Positions 30,731-43,800 of a stretch of DNA of 64,000 nucleotides are shown here, one piece after another. This stretch comes from Plasmopara viticola. Its lineage: Eukaryota; Oomycota; Peronosporomycetes; Peronosporales; Peronosporaceae. The stretch spans positions 1,488,001 through 1,552,000 of the forward strand of contig MBPM02000005.1 of the NCBI GenBank assembly GCA_001695595.3, given 5' to 3'. Position numbers and translations under genes: made by a program. The notes beneath the pieces were generated by a model. The model did not search any database and had not been told where the DNA came from. It worked only from the letters and a program-made list of their open reading frames with translations. The stretch's first letter is position 1. Each line of letters starts with the position of its first letter.

Positions 30731-31546
30731 TGACAAGGACCTTCGTAAATCGTGGTCTTCATCAGAATTCGCGGTAAAGTAAGCCCTAGTGTTGAAAGTT
30801 AAGCTTAACATCTACTTGCTGTGGGGTACGCTGACTACCGCTCACATAAATCACCTTCATGCGATTTCAGAAAGACTCATTCGTGCAGCCATTTTTCCAA
30901 ATTCGAGCCGCAACATTTCAGGTAAGAATCAGAAAAATTCTTCTGTGCTTCAAATATATATATAATTAGAAAAGGTGCTAGTGAGTTGATACCCATAGTA
31001 CCTCTTAATATTTTCAAGACGTCTGATAAAAAGACCATTTTAATATAAATTACGATTTTTAAAATTTGGTCTGGCTGTGGAGCTGGTACGTATACAAAGC
31101 AAGCTGATGTCGAAGTGGAGTGGAAAATCATGCCTATGTCGTATCAGCACTCTTTTTGCGACATTTGCCACAAAGGCACTGATATCGATTTCCTCCTTCA
31201 ACTGTCACATCGGAACGCTTCGATGCCATTGTGGGAAGATGTCTAAGTATTGTGGCTACTTGCTCGAGTTTTTGGTGATAAACTTGTTGAAGATCAGGGT
31301 TGATTGGCCCAATGAAGACGTATGATTTCACAAAAAGTGTCCCTATCGGTCCAACAAAATCATGACGACCTCACTCTATCACTTTAGTGGTCAGCAGCCA
31401 TATTAAGAACACCGTGCGTGATTAACTACGAGGCAAATTTCGGATATTTGACATGAAGCCAATTTTCTTTCTTAACTTACGCTGAAAGTTTATTTCATCA
31501 CGCTTTCCATGCTACATTGCATCTCAAAGAACGACGGTTTCTATTG
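30731..31546. other. Intergenic, nothing recognised
   Basis: No supported gene. Short frames around 30877-31331 lie on both strands without motifs. Confidence 0.45.
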
Positions 31547-31822
31547 CTAACGAGCGTCAGGCAATGTCGTTGCTACGTAGTAGTTTCCTTCATAGCCCGT
31601 GGCATCCTTTGTAAACACGTCGTTGGATTCGGATACGACAGGGAGCTCAACAAATTCTAAGACAAAATTCGTAGTCCGATTCGCTGTAGTTTTGATCATT
31701 TTTAACGTCATTAAAAGCAATTTTTGTATAGGTTGAAAAGTCGTTGATACGAATTTGTCGTTTCCGTTCTGAGTACAATTGTGTGACACTACTATTGTCA
31801 TCAGCAGGTTGACCAACAACAT
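31547..31822 (-). pseudogene. Frameshifted copy of the GYTGDYY small-protein family
   Basis: The open frame of 91 codons begins at an ATG, but only its C-terminal part matches the family: ELPVVSESNDVFTKDATGYE, GNYY. The N-terminal half of the family (IEDAFPLPKVAPND, SEKHHDFHHRC in the intact copy) is found in another frame here (INDFSTYTKIAFND, SESDYEFCLRIC). An indel near 31650 has therefore split the gene. It also lacks the tail after GDYY. Confidence 0.6.
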
Positions 31823-32899
31823 CGACCGCGCTATAAAACTTTAGTGTTAAAAAACATATCTGAACTGGTACAATCCTAGAAATTTGTGGCTGTATAGCTC
31901 CAGACCAAAACTTCTAGACGTCTCAAAACCATTGGAAGTCAAGAGACCTTATCTGTTCAAGCTATCTTGGATGTGTAGAAGTTCAGATTGAATAAGGGAA
32001 AATGACATGCTATGCGATGGATTAAGTACATGGCACGAGATAAATGTGGCAGAGCTCTCCATTTAATAAAAACTTTATTAGTTTGCTCTAAATTAATATC
32101 CTCCTTCGTCGACCTCGACCCGCTCGCCGCCCAAGCCATAATTAACAACCAAGCTCTCGAGAAGCTTACTCCACGACCATGTTACATTGTGTCACTTTGC
32201 GTGTCACGTTTGAGCGCTCAAGGCAAGGATGCTCGTGTTCACATAATGAGAAGCAAGTCATCCTGTGCTTATTGAAACGAGCCAATTGATGGAAAGTACA
32301 AGGTTACGATAAGAAGGCTTTAGGTCAAACATGGCAATCATTGGTTGGTAAGTGCGTCTGCACACTTTTGTTGTACAAATATTTAGCTAATTTGTGGCTT
32401 AAAAATTATGCCCTGCAGTGAGTCCCTGTTCCGCTGCTGAGATCACGAAAATAAATTTTCTGATAGTCTCAATTGGCTTTGCTTGATCTACCTCCAATTC
32501 AGCTGAGCTGATTTATTCGGGTCCTTGTATGGATAAACGAAAGACCTGAGAGCCTGAAATTGTGGTTACAAACAAAAAGAAGATCGACAGGCCTCGAAAA
32601 ATCCTATGGATAACAACGGTAGAGCAGCTGCAGCTCGTTCTATTCGTCCGAAAGTATATTGAATTGTAAGGACTCAGAACACAGGGGCCAGAAGCTTGGG
32701 TCATGACATTCACGAAAATTTGGAGCGTCATATTTAGCAGATACAAGCGCTTTTGGAAGGTTGCAGCTTTACGGCAAACATCGCGCTTTAAAACACGGGC
32801 GCCGACTTCGCCCGAGGTGGTAAGTGCCACTTAGCTTTTATCTCCTTCTTGAGCAAGAAGACAAGACACATTGTCTACGCATCAGCTACGCCTATATTC
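31823..32899. other. Intergenic, nothing recognised
   Basis: Frames at 32012-32275 (+) and 32513-32830 (-) lack motifs. The right end may be the leader of the adjacent Gypsy remnant. Confidence 0.45.
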
Positions 32900-35720
32900 G
32901 CTCCACAACAACAGCAATATCAAGTCTAGATGCAAGCTCAAATGCAAGCCCAAATGCAAATGCAACAGACTAATTAGCACTTCCAATTTCTCGTCGCATC
33001 AAGAGGCGAGTAAATTTCTAAATTTTTGCTAAAGGTTTGGCGAGGAGACTGCTATGAATCATCGCAACGGAACATGACTGCTCAAATAAGCGTCGACTAA
33101 TGGCATAACAGCCGTCACGTTTGTGACGCTGACTTTGCGGAGTTCGTGCTTAGTTGGTATCGTGTCTTGATAACTGACTGCGAACGCATGAATGTGCACA
33201 AAACATAGCTGCTTTATAAAACACAATTGCGCACACGCTTTAAGCGCAAGGATTTCGAGTACGGCTTTCTTGATTGAATATTTTTACATGAAGATCGGCA
33301 ATGTATCTACGACGTATATTTTCGAAGAGACTAAGCGCTTCAAACATCAAGGATCCTAATCTTCCAGAAACAAATAGATGTAAGAAACGCTACATAAATA
33401 TGTGGGCACACGTTTATGAACTGAGCCTCCTAGCTAGACGCCTTCAGTATGTAAAAAGCGAGCTTAAAGCTTTATTAGAATCTGCAACCAAGCCTAAATT
33501 AGTCAGATAATGGCACCAAAATTTCAAACAGCGCAGTTAATCCGAGAATAGACCAAAGGGATGGTTCAAGTTGGAACTGTTCGACGAAGTATGTCTGCCT
33601 TTTTAGAGGTGTCGAGAAACCTGTAGTTTGGCGCATAATGCACGACTACTGTCAACTTGATCTAGCAGCAATTGTACCAGCGAAACCGATGCCGCGCAAA
33701 GAAGAGAATTTTCTGGAAGTCATTACTTTTGGTGCGTGGACATGCTTTAGAGGTCCTAACAGGTTCAACACGTGCATCGGACATTCCATATTCCGTCTTT
33801 GAATTTCGAACGCTTGTTTTAAGTATCTAGTCACTTTAGTGCGACATAGTGGTATCCAACTTACGGTCGACCAGATTTTGCAGGAAGTCCTTTGAGGTTT
33901 AAATAAACGTGATAAGAACCTGTTTCGACAAACTCGAAGTATTCACCCAAATAAAAACACTTTAGACCACGTCACGGCGTCAGACCGAGTATTCGTTCCA
34001 TGTTTTCAGAAGGCGCCCGAATGGACTCCGAAAGTTAAGAAATGGCCTGAGCTCAGACAAAGTAGCATATGAAGTACTTCTTAGGCACAACACTTTATGT
34101 CTCAAGGTTTTGTAAGAAATATGCACAATTCGGAGGACCACACTACGAAACACTATTAGGGAAAACATCCATGAGAAGCGAATGAGCTCTTGGACAAGCA
34201 ACGATGCATGTTCACAGAATTAAAGTGTCGCTTTTCACCTGCAAATAATCTAAGAGAGTTTTTGCAATCACTTGGAATCTAAATGATTTGTTCGGATCTT
34301 GCGGTCGGGATGTCTTTTTTCTCTAAAAGGAGGGCTATGGGTAAAGCTCCCCCATCTAGCTTGCAAGCGCTACTAAAAGCGGCTACAAATCTCGAGAACA
34401 TGACCACAATCAGAACGAAAACGAGTGCAGTGGCTCAAATTACGAAGACATCGCATACGTGGTATCGAGGCCTACAGGGATCGTGCCTATGTACTCAGTG
34501 CAGGGCGGTGATTTTCACATCAAACCGGTAAAGGTATTAACGACTGTATATGTCCGATGACAGGAATACGAATAATCGCGTCATAGGTGAGAACACGATT
34601 CTGTATTGGCAGATCTTTCAGAATTTCGCAAAGACAGCTTGGCTTTGCGTCAAAAGTACTACCGACCGAAATTGACGAAGCACATGCAGCGCTCTGTCAA
34701 CACTTGTGGAATGTGCCAGTGCAACAAGGGTACGCAGAAAAAAGCGCCAGAAAACTTCCGTCTCTGGATGTTTCGAGAGTCAGAAAGTGGACATATTTGT
34801 ACTCAATTTTGTCTCGAAAGTGCTATAACGCCGTCATGGTGATCGTCAATTGCTAAACAAAAAGGGCAAAATTCATTGTTACATAAACAACGAACGATAC
34901 TGCAGAAAATGCAGGGGTATTCATGAAGATCTAGATGAAGGGCCATGGCATGCCAAAAATCGTTGTGGTAAATTGAGATGCCAACCTCACACAGAAGCTA
35001 TGGCAAGAAAGCGTGTCTGCTTTAGTAACGCAATTTAATTTGTATTTGGCTTTTGGGCCGCAAATGAATGGACAATCTGAAGAGATGGGTGTCGTCAATC
35101 GAGCATAGAATTGTTGGGATGAATCTCTGCATTGGTGAAGACAGTCCATACCGATGAGCACGTTCTGCAATTGTATGTCACCTTTCAAAAAGGTTATCAA
35201 GATATGTGACGTCAGATATAAAATGTCACAATACAGAAAAGTAAGCTAAAGAAAGTCTTCTGCATCAAGATACTTTTTAAAGGTCGCGTTGGAACGATTG
35301 AGCGTAGCATAAAAAGCGCATATACTTTCATTATGACAATAGACTGGTCCAAGACCTCAAAGTTGGTGACATGGTGTTAAAGGCGGCAAGAATTCGGACA
35401 TTGATTGTTCAGGCAAGGATACTCGCCTTAGCTCATTTCCGAACGCAAGAAAAGATTTGCAAGATTCCTGAGACTTGGGACTATTAAAATAATCTAAACT
35501 GCATCCAGTGGTCCACAATTTACTGCTGAGATTGCTTCGTAAGGTCACCAAGCGTCAGTATAAGGTAAAGAAAGTCATGCCGACTGATGGCTCCAAGGTA
35601 CAACCCCCTTAAGAACTACATCAGAATAATTCGCTGTTCAAAATTTGGTGAGATCATAAAGAACGCCACTTGGGAGCTTGTGAAGAATAGGACTTGATTT
35701 TCCGGATCCATCGATTTTTT
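32900..35720 (+). mobile_element. Decayed Ty3/Gypsy retrotransposon
   Basis: In order on the plus strand: a Gln/Met-rich gag-like stretch near 32.93 kb, a gag-like helical frame (33301-33510), the RT start MHDYCQLDLAAIVPAKPMPR at 33637 on, and the later RT piece DHVTASDRVFVPCF near 33.97 kb. The integrase zinc-binding domain is at 34606-34842 (YYRPKLTKHM, CGMCQCNKGTQKKAP). Integrase-core fragments (NGQSEEMGVVNR near 35.07 kb) and a weak chromodomain-like tail (KERHLGACEE near 35.66 kb) follow. Many stops and frameshifts show it is dead. LTRs were not identified. Confidence 0.75.
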
Positions 35721-36329
35721 CAGGAAATCAAAGACATACTCTAGCATTCACAATGGGCATCTTTTCAAAAGATTTCATGTGTCGTAGATGTCGTCACCGC
35801 CAGTTTGCCACCAACGCCAACCACACCAAGATATTGCATTGTTACAAAAAAAATGTGCATCGGTAATTTCACCGGAATCTATTGCTGCAGAGTTTCAGAC
35901 TACTTTTTTTAGTACCAGACTTCCCATAATTATCGGATATCAAAAGATACTTTAGTTTAGAAGTCAATCAGAATCTGTAAGAAATCCATTTGGAGTATAA
36001 AGAACGATAAACTTGAGGTTGGTAGCAGTAGATGTCCGAGAGCCACCATACTCCTTTTTTTTAAGCTTCCTCTGCGACTGTGTTACAATTATAGTCACAC
36101 ACTACTTGAATTGTACTCGCTGGCTTGCACGTGTGAGTAATATAATAGTCCACACTTGATGGTGTTGTGCCATACGCCATTAGGTCTTTACGCTGAGCGC
36201 ACCTTTTAAATATGGTACCCCTCCGATGTCAACATTGCGCAAAATTTTGTATTTCACTTCCTGCCTTATTCCACAAAAAAAACGATATTATACTGTTCTT
36301 GTGACTTTATCTTTGATAATGACAAGAAA
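35721..36329. other. Intergenic, probable transposon tail
   Basis: No recognisable frame; it may include the decayed 3' LTR of the preceding element. Confidence 0.4.
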
Positions 36330-36369
36330 CAAAACCGTATTGGTGCAGCGTATACTCTGACGTTGTATG
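36330..36369 (+). repeat. ~40-bp dispersed repeat, copy C
   Basis: ACAAAACCGTATTGGTGCAG followed by CGTATACTCTGACGTTGTAT, matching copies A, B and D. Confidence 0.65.
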
Positions 36370-36997
36370 CCTAATAAATGATTAATGCCGGATCTAATCA
36401 CTGATGCCAACGATACCGAGACCTTGGAAGCAAACTTTTCCCTCAGCAGCTAAAAGGGTTGGATGAAAGTTGGATCTTGCTGGAATTTGACTTTATTGCA
36501 TAAGTTATGCCGATCACAGTAGTAGCGATAGAGGTATTAACAAGCAACAAGAAAAAAAGAGTCACATGTGGTAGTGTTGATGCTTACGGGCATTTCGAGT
36601 TTATGCTAATGTGAGGTATGCGCGTATCTATGGCGCCTATCAGCCAAGCTATGGCTTGGCTAATCCAGATTACCGTCACAAGGAGGTTCGAATTTGGAGC
36701 ATGGCAACTGGAAGTTTACTTTTAATGTTAATAGTCAATCAGCAACAAAGTTTTGACACGTACGATTTTCGTGCTAATTAAAGTTTAGATCTCAATTCAT
36801 GGACGCAGCTATCACTCAAGCGATCTCCACCTTTTATAGACCAGCACAGCACATTTAGATGTCATTGCAAGACAAACACCTCGTTAAAGTCTTAATTTTT
36901 GATAGTTGTAATTTTGCCATCCAGTTTGCTCGATTAGTCAGCAATTATATCTGAATCCGATACGTACACTGTACGTGATCGGTCACAAGGCAAGTTG
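36370..36997. other. Intergenic, nothing recognised
   Basis: 3' side of the small-protein gene; nothing recognised. Confidence 0.45.
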
Positions 36998-37531
36998 CTA
37001 CAGTCTGACATAGAGCCATTGTTCCGTCATAGACTTTGAGTCGCCAGCAGTTGACAGCATGCTCTCGTTGCTGCAACATTCTGGCTCTAAGAAGGAAAGT
37101 GTGTGGAGTTTTCTATGAACGTCTATGGTAGAGGCGCAGTCTTCTGTGGCTCCGCGATCTCTCGAAAACTGATCTGAAAATGAATCCACGAGAGTTTTGA
37201 TGCCGACGGATAGCATACAAATGTCGTAGCTGGGAGTGTAATAGTCCCCCGTGTAACCCATGGCGTCCTCTGTAACCCCTTCGTCGGCTTCAGAGATGAC
37301 GGGGAGTTTCGCACATCTGTGATGAAAGTCGTGGTGCTTCTCACTGTAACCTTCGTCATACCCGTCGTCGTTAGGAGCAACCTTTGGCAAGGGAAATGCG
37401 TCTTCAATACGCCCGCAATCGTTGCCGTCCACGAATCGATGCAGTAACCAATACACCGACGCCATTGTACCCACTGTACCCGCAGCCACGACGGCCTTCG
37501 TAACCGCTCGTGCTGCTCGCGTTTCCATCAT
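36998..37531 (-). CDS. Small membrane-anchored protein, intact member of a local repeated family
   Basis: Single ATG-started frame of 177 residues. A basic N-terminus (METRAARAVTK) is followed by one hydrophobic helix at about residues 12-31 (VVAAGTVGTMASVYWLL), then an acidic/His-rich segment (NDDGYDEGYSEKHHDFHHRC), the family core (LPVISEADEGVTEDAMGYTG, DYYTPSYDICMLSVGIKTL) and a Ser/Cys-rich tail. Three degenerate copies on the same strand lie at 27.5-27.9, 30.5-30.7 and 31.5-31.8 kb. That two encoded segments are recognisable in those copies supports a real coding history. Function, location and family name are unknown; the helix could be a signal anchor. Confidence 0.55.
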   Translation of the reverse strand: MMETRAARAVTKAVVAAGTVGTMASVYWLLHRFVDGNDCGRIEDAFPLPKVAPNDDGYDEGYSEKHHDFHHRCAKLPVISEADEGVTEDAMGYTGDYYTPSYDICMLSVGIKTLVDSFSDQFSRDRGATEDCASTIDVHRKLHTLSFLEPECCSNESMLSTAGDSKSMTEQWLYVRL

Positions 37532-40143
37532 ACGATCTGTGCTTTGACGCTAGTATTCAGCTTTGAGCTTGAGGCATCACTTCGACATCCGAGCGAAGGG
37601 GATATGTCGAAGTCTGGTGTATCCGGCCACTCTCACTAGCCAAGTGTTCTTTGATGATGCAAGACATGTGTTATGACAGCGAGTTACATCGAAGCAATTG
37701 GAAGAAAAAGAATTGCCACTTGGATGGGCTGTCGAGTTGCGATACGACGGTCAGTCTTTATTACCACGAAAAGCTATGTAGAAATGTCATTTACTTCTGT
37801 ACAGTACAGTTGTACTTATTTACAATCGTTGTTACTTATGACCGAATAGCGAATAGCATGCTTTGCATATCTTGCTCTTGTTCTCGCAAGTAAAGCCTCC
37901 GCTTCTCGACCAGCGCTCAATAGCAGTATTTTATTTAGAAAGTAGGTTTGTCGCTCACCAAGACGCAAGTTTAGGACCTGAATGGGGTAGTTGAATATGT
38001 GGTCATTTCATGACGAAAAAAACCTGCAATGTCGACAAAAATTAATTTGAGTAAGCAAAAATCAATAGTATAAAGAGTTAAAACGTGTCATTATACTCTA
38101 AGTATGAAATGGATTACTATGCAATAGGACCCAACGTCAAAGCTCTAAGGCTGCCGATAGAACAAGCAATGATAATGCACGAAGACGGCCGCAGCGACAG
38201 TAAATAAAGCACATATACTTCTGTTTAAGTAGCAGGTTTCGCTCATTGTTAAATTACGTGTGGCAGGAAGTATCATTAAATGATGTTCATCCTACTTGGT
38301 TCGACACTTAATCCTATCGCGATGATGGAAGGATCACGTCGGGCAATTACACACTGCTATCGTGCAATTAAGCGATTTCAAGGTGTCTAGTCAAAAATAA
38401 TATCATGCAACTGCATGTGCTGAGAATAAGCAACCGTGTTGAATCGGTGTTTCGGGCGGCGGAATTCTGACTCAGCAGCACGGATCAAGGCTGCGTTCGA
38501 ATGAGGCACATCCGTATGGCCAATGCACGTACCGATTGAGCTTCGCAACACCGTAAACGCTCGCATAAACATACTCTATAGCAACAATACCTTTGAAAAC
38601 AAATTAAAAAGTCGAACAGCAGTGGGTTGATTGCGTGGGCGTTTTTATGCTGCAATCCTTGGTAGCATATCGACTGTAGATTGCGCAAGCGCACGTTACG
38701 TCGTCGATCAGCCGTCTCGTGTGCTTGTGTTTTCTGATAAGCTGAGCGCAAGAATCACTACGGTGCAAAAAGCGCATCTCGAGAAGGCATGCAGAACAAC
38801 ACGACTTTCTGCCAGCTTTCTGTGCGATTGTGGCATTTATATATTTATGCAGGGGTTGTGATGCTTAAAGCTCAGGACGCCAAGTCACTAAGACAATAAT
38901 TATTGCATTCAAACTTTGATTGGCCGTAGGGCTTCCCATAACACTCGCAGAATCTATCCATCTTACCAAATGTCTTTTGACAAAAAATGACAAACTTTGA
39001 ATAGAAGGACATTTTTGCAAGATACTAATAAATAAAAAATCTTCATAGTAAGAATCATAAACTTTTCTAGCCTCTAGATACATAATACAAACTATATCAT
39101 GTGTATTGGCCGAATTGAAAGTATTTACGTTTGACTTATTGTCAGTAATTTTTCTGGCTGTCTTTTATCTTCTCAAAACAACGCTTTGGAAGCTTTAACT
39201 TATAGCTGCGCTTTCCCGCTCCGCTAACAGAGCACGTAGAAGCAAAATATTGCGGCGTTCTGGAACATGGCTGAGCTGCTTGATCGAATAAGGGAGTGCA
39301 TCTAGCAAACATAATTACAAAAATAGGTAGCACTCGGCGGCGAGCGTTCGAAAAAATCAATCGATTATATGCGGCTAGCTTGTGGTTCTGTATGCTCCTG
39401 CTATGTTGCAGCAGACAAATCACTTATCCTCTTGCTTTAGCAGAATAAGTGGAGCAATCGTGGACAGCAATTAAAAGCGTGATAAAATCTGAGCCGTCCT
39501 TGACTTTGGAAGAGTACTCTTTTGTCCACTCACCAACTATATGATCACTCATCGTGTGCAGCCCATATCTTTTATAGCGAGGAACGAAGCACCGCTGCTA
39601 GTATTATTGCCTTTGTTAGCAGAAGGCTAAATCTGTTTGTCTAAAGCTAAAGAAAAAATTTCAAAAAATGCTGCATGACGAAAGCCCGCATTTTTACCGG
39701 TTTGCATAATGAGACACTTTCGTAACGATATCTTGAAAGGATTCCTTAATTGCGGTACCAAGTTTGGTGCGAAGTGTAATTATATACATTGTTTTATACT
39801 ATCGCACACTTCCATCTCTAAAGTTCGACGAATGCTCACCGCATGATCGCATATATGCAAATTTTGCACAAGGTTCTATGCTGTGTGACACCTTACGTAG
39901 TCAGTCCTACGCCTACGCGGACACGTTGTCTATTAAACCTTGCAAAAACTTTGTAGTGAATTGAGCGACATTCCTGCATCTCCAGGGTGCGTAATTTGCG
40001 CTATCAAAAAGACTGGACGAATTCTACGGGCCCAAAAAAGGATTTGATATTTCCCCCCTATGCTGAAAATGCAGCTGGAATGGACCATGGTGTATGCGCT
40101 GGACGAGTAAAGTCAATTCTGTAAGGTTGAGGTAGCACAGACT
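37532..40143. other. Gene desert
   Basis: No supported gene. Part of 37.95-38.1 kb resembles 28.8-28.9 kb. Frames at 38485-38751 (-) and 39142-39423 (-) have no motifs. Confidence 0.5.
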
Positions 40144-40809
40144 CTAGAAACCCAAGGTTAGGTTTAGACGGTAACTTGCGATTTCCATTTTTAAATTGAA
40201 AACGAAAGTTGAAATCTTTATTCGAAAATCAAGGAAGCAGAGATAGTTGCAAAAGCAATGGTGATCACATTGTCGAGGTTGCGGTGTTTTCTCTTCTTTG
40301 AATGTTGTAAGCCGGGCTAAGAGCTGGGCGCACACCCGTACACCCGTGTCACTGCTTCGACTGGATGTTTTGTGTCTCGGAAATGCTCGTCCCCGTAAGC
40401 TTTGGGCCCCGCCAGCGCAAACTATACAGATTATTGTGTTCAAGGATGCGCTGGGAACCGGCCCACATTTTACTTCTTTTATCGCAGGCAATACCGCCGA
40501 AGAGAAGTCGTTAGAATTATTTTACAAGAGTAGTAAAGCTACAAACAAGCTGGAGAGTTTTGGTTTTTATTGATGGGCAATTTCTACTTGTAGCCACCGT
40601 GTTAGGGTGTCCGTTAGTTTGCTGGATTAGGCAATGTCCCAATCGAATAAATCCTTGCTAAGCATAGCAACATCTACTGTAATTGCTGCGGTAAGCAATA
40701 GTATGTGATCCGTGTCTGGAATATAGTAAATTTCTATCACGCAATTTACATCGAGATTGGCTAGCGTCCCCTTTTTTAAACTTGTGGTGGCCACCAAAGG
40801 AAGTGCCAT
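40144..40809 (-). pseudogene. Coding-like fragment related to 62.25-62.58 kb
   Basis: Minus-strand frames 40809-40627 (DTDHILLLTAAITVDVAML) and 40491-40144 (RVCAQLLARLTTFKEEK) resemble the pieces at 62.58-62.25 kb (RTDRVPLLAAVMVADVALP and RVSAQLLARLSK). DNA is also similar at the right end (GCTAAGAGCTG). Stops separate the pieces. The plus strand is also partly open, so the coding strand is not certain. Confidence 0.35.
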
Positions 40810-43800
40810 ACTAGGGGTAAAATAAAATTAATTTGATGGGTGAGTGACCATGCAAACTTAGTCTTTGAGAGCAAGGCAACTTTCAACTAGATAGGTAGCA
40901 ACGGTGAAATGCTGATTGTGCACACAAGTGTACGGAATTATAAAAAAGATAGTTCCAGAATTTTTTGGCATGTCGATATTTGTGACGGCATAAGATTGTG
41001 GTCAGCCAATGCAGGCTGACGAATGCTCTAAGAGCAAAGCAAATGGCGCTTAACTGGACTTAGGCATCCTTAAGTCAAGAACCTGGACATGAGCTTAACA
41101 AATCTAGACATGGCAGAGTACGTCCTTGTTGTTGATATGGGCATGCTGTGGCTAAAAGGCTAGGGCACTGGAATTAATTGGTGTTGCAAGGCCGAAAATT
41201 TAAACCTGATAATTTTGCTTTGTAAAGTCTAGCGAAACACGTTTCGGCTCTTAGGCTTCTTCAAAGTTTGAACCATGGCATGGCCCAATGTCTTCAAATT
41301 AAAAGATTCTTTATAGCTGACACCTCTGGTAGTGCCTATACTTAAAGCGCATCAATCGTGACACGACATCGAATTTAATTGTTAAAGTGTTATGTTAACA
41401 AGGACCTCTCGTTAATCACAGGGCTGTTTGTAAAACCTAGATATCGATTTTACATCGCATCCCCGTTCTCTCCTCGGCTTGTTGTGTCCTCGCTATCCAC
41501 CTTATATAGTGTGCTACTTACGCTATCTTGCTGAGCTTCGGTATGTATAGCTGATAATGCTATGTTGCCGACCTGGTGAGCTGTATTTCCATGTGGAACG
41601 TTTTAAAGCAACCAGTGCTACCAGCGAAGTTTGGCTACCCTTTAGTAAAAATCTTAATGACTAGTAAGCATTTCGTAAAGTGATAGCCGAAAACATCTAA
41701 CGATGGTTCTCTTTAAAAAGAAGAGAAATACATATATCCGCTGCTTCAAACGAGCTTTTTGCTCAAAGGCTGCGAACATTTTTCCTTGGCGCGAAGATTC
41801 CGAGACTTGGCCAGTTGCATACAGATAGAGTACTTAGATTTAGCGTACCGACAGTGGTTTCAATGGCTCCAGGAATTGGGTTCTACTTTCACCTTGTGCT
41901 AAGCATGCCACAAGGCAATGTTGTTGAGCAGCACGTCCTTCTGCACGTTACGCAGTGCATTGGATTTGATTGGCGGATAGTTCCAAATCTGAGAAAGCAA
42001 ATCAGATGTATCCCTCTTTGCCGTAGGCACGGCTAATATTACGCCATGGGATTCATTGGTGATGCCACAGGGGCCCAATGGCCTTTAAAGTCTGATCACA
42101 CAATCACTTTGACCATTACTGGCACAGGAATTGATGATACATATCTATTCGCCTCTTTGAAGAGGATTAGCCTGCTTGAGAGGCCGATGCAGGCCACCAA
42201 ATGCAACTTTTTCACCAATAAGAATAAAGCCGACACCAAAGACATCAATAGGCTCTTTTTCGAGCTTTAACAAACAAAAACAAATCGTGTGGGGCTTTTT
42301 GCAACGCCTCTGATCTTTTCATTTACTGCAACTCAATGAGACGAGACATGAATGAGACATCCGTTCGTAGCAAATAGGGATACACATAGCTCATTTATGC
42401 TCCGCTTAGCAGTAAGTCGCGCAGCTTTGGTCCACATAGCATGGCAAAAAGTCATATGCCATAAAATAGCAGTAATAAAGCTCCGAATGCCTGCTCTGGC
42501 TCTCGTCAGCATTTCATCCGATCATGCATTTTTGATCGATCCGATTTTCTTATCCCAGAAAACGAGAACATAGTCGTGAATATTCCACCAAGCTCAATTA
42601 GCTTGCTGACTTCTTGATTTGCCAGATCGAGCACAAGTGTTCAATCTGCTCCCTTTTTGCACCCTGTGACAGCTCTCCTCGCCGTCGTACGCATCTCCTC
42701 CGGAGTGCCACCGCTGTCGACAGATACCGCTCTTGTCTACCGCTGCCTCAGTCTCTCCTCGCGTGAGAAATCGCTTCGTCGGATTTCTTTCATCGGTCAC
42801 CAGGTTAATCTGCACATACCAACTTTATACTAATTTAACTATTAGTCGGACTATGTTCTTCTACTCAGCCAATGTTAATTTTTTCTGTGGTGTTGCAATC
42901 ACGCATTTGCCTTCGGGCCGAATGCGTGCAGATCTAACTCCTACCACAGTCGATTCCTAGACTTACTCGATGACCAGTCGAAATGGTTTCCGTGACTAGC
43001 TCGCTTCAGCACAGCCATTGGCGCACTGAACGGCAGGACAACCGCGTCCTTTCCGGCTGCCAAACAGGTCGACCGCGCCAAACCGCTCAATGCCGGGTAA
43101 TAATATCTTTAATGAAGGCATCACTCATTTCACTGATCCTGATGCATCGTATGGCGAATTACAGCCGGAATCTTGTCGCAATTAGGCTTCCGCAACTTCG
43201 TGCGCATTCCTCAACAATAGACTAACTTTGTCTGCACGTGTGATGAGGCTTAGTGCTGTCTTGGCGGTGTCACGCTCATGGTGTGCAACACATAAGCTGC
43301 AACGCCAGGGCTGTTCTCATCACAGCCACGCACGATATGGCACAGTTAAAACTTGAGCGCGCACCCGATAAACCCATGTATCGCGAATATTTGTTTCAAG
43401 CACTTCTACCAAATTCGATGCAAGTACCAGTGAATTGGGGATGAGCAAATGCATTAAATACATTGCCGTCGGGATTTACACCTCACGATGATGGATTTCC
43501 TAAATCAAACGGCAGTTTTGTCTCTATTTGAGACCAGTTTCTTGGAAGGAAAAATATCTGACTTGAAAATAGCCACTAGCATGGATATCGTTGCGCGAAC
43601 TTAGTTCTTAACGAATAATGCAATAGAAGTTCTTATTTCTCAAGAGACACGAATTATATTCTTGGATGCTGAAATATATTTGGTTCTTTAAATTTGAACG
43701 AAATATGTTAAAACTTTTTAGGTTACGAAACAACAAAGGTCGATTCACATTATTGATCTTTCTAATACATTTTTGACGAACCGAGCTATATTGCGCTAAG

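Noticed and set aside
41815..42270. Two adjacent plus-strand frames as a gene
   Set aside because: No domain, no splice link and no repeat partner in the window.
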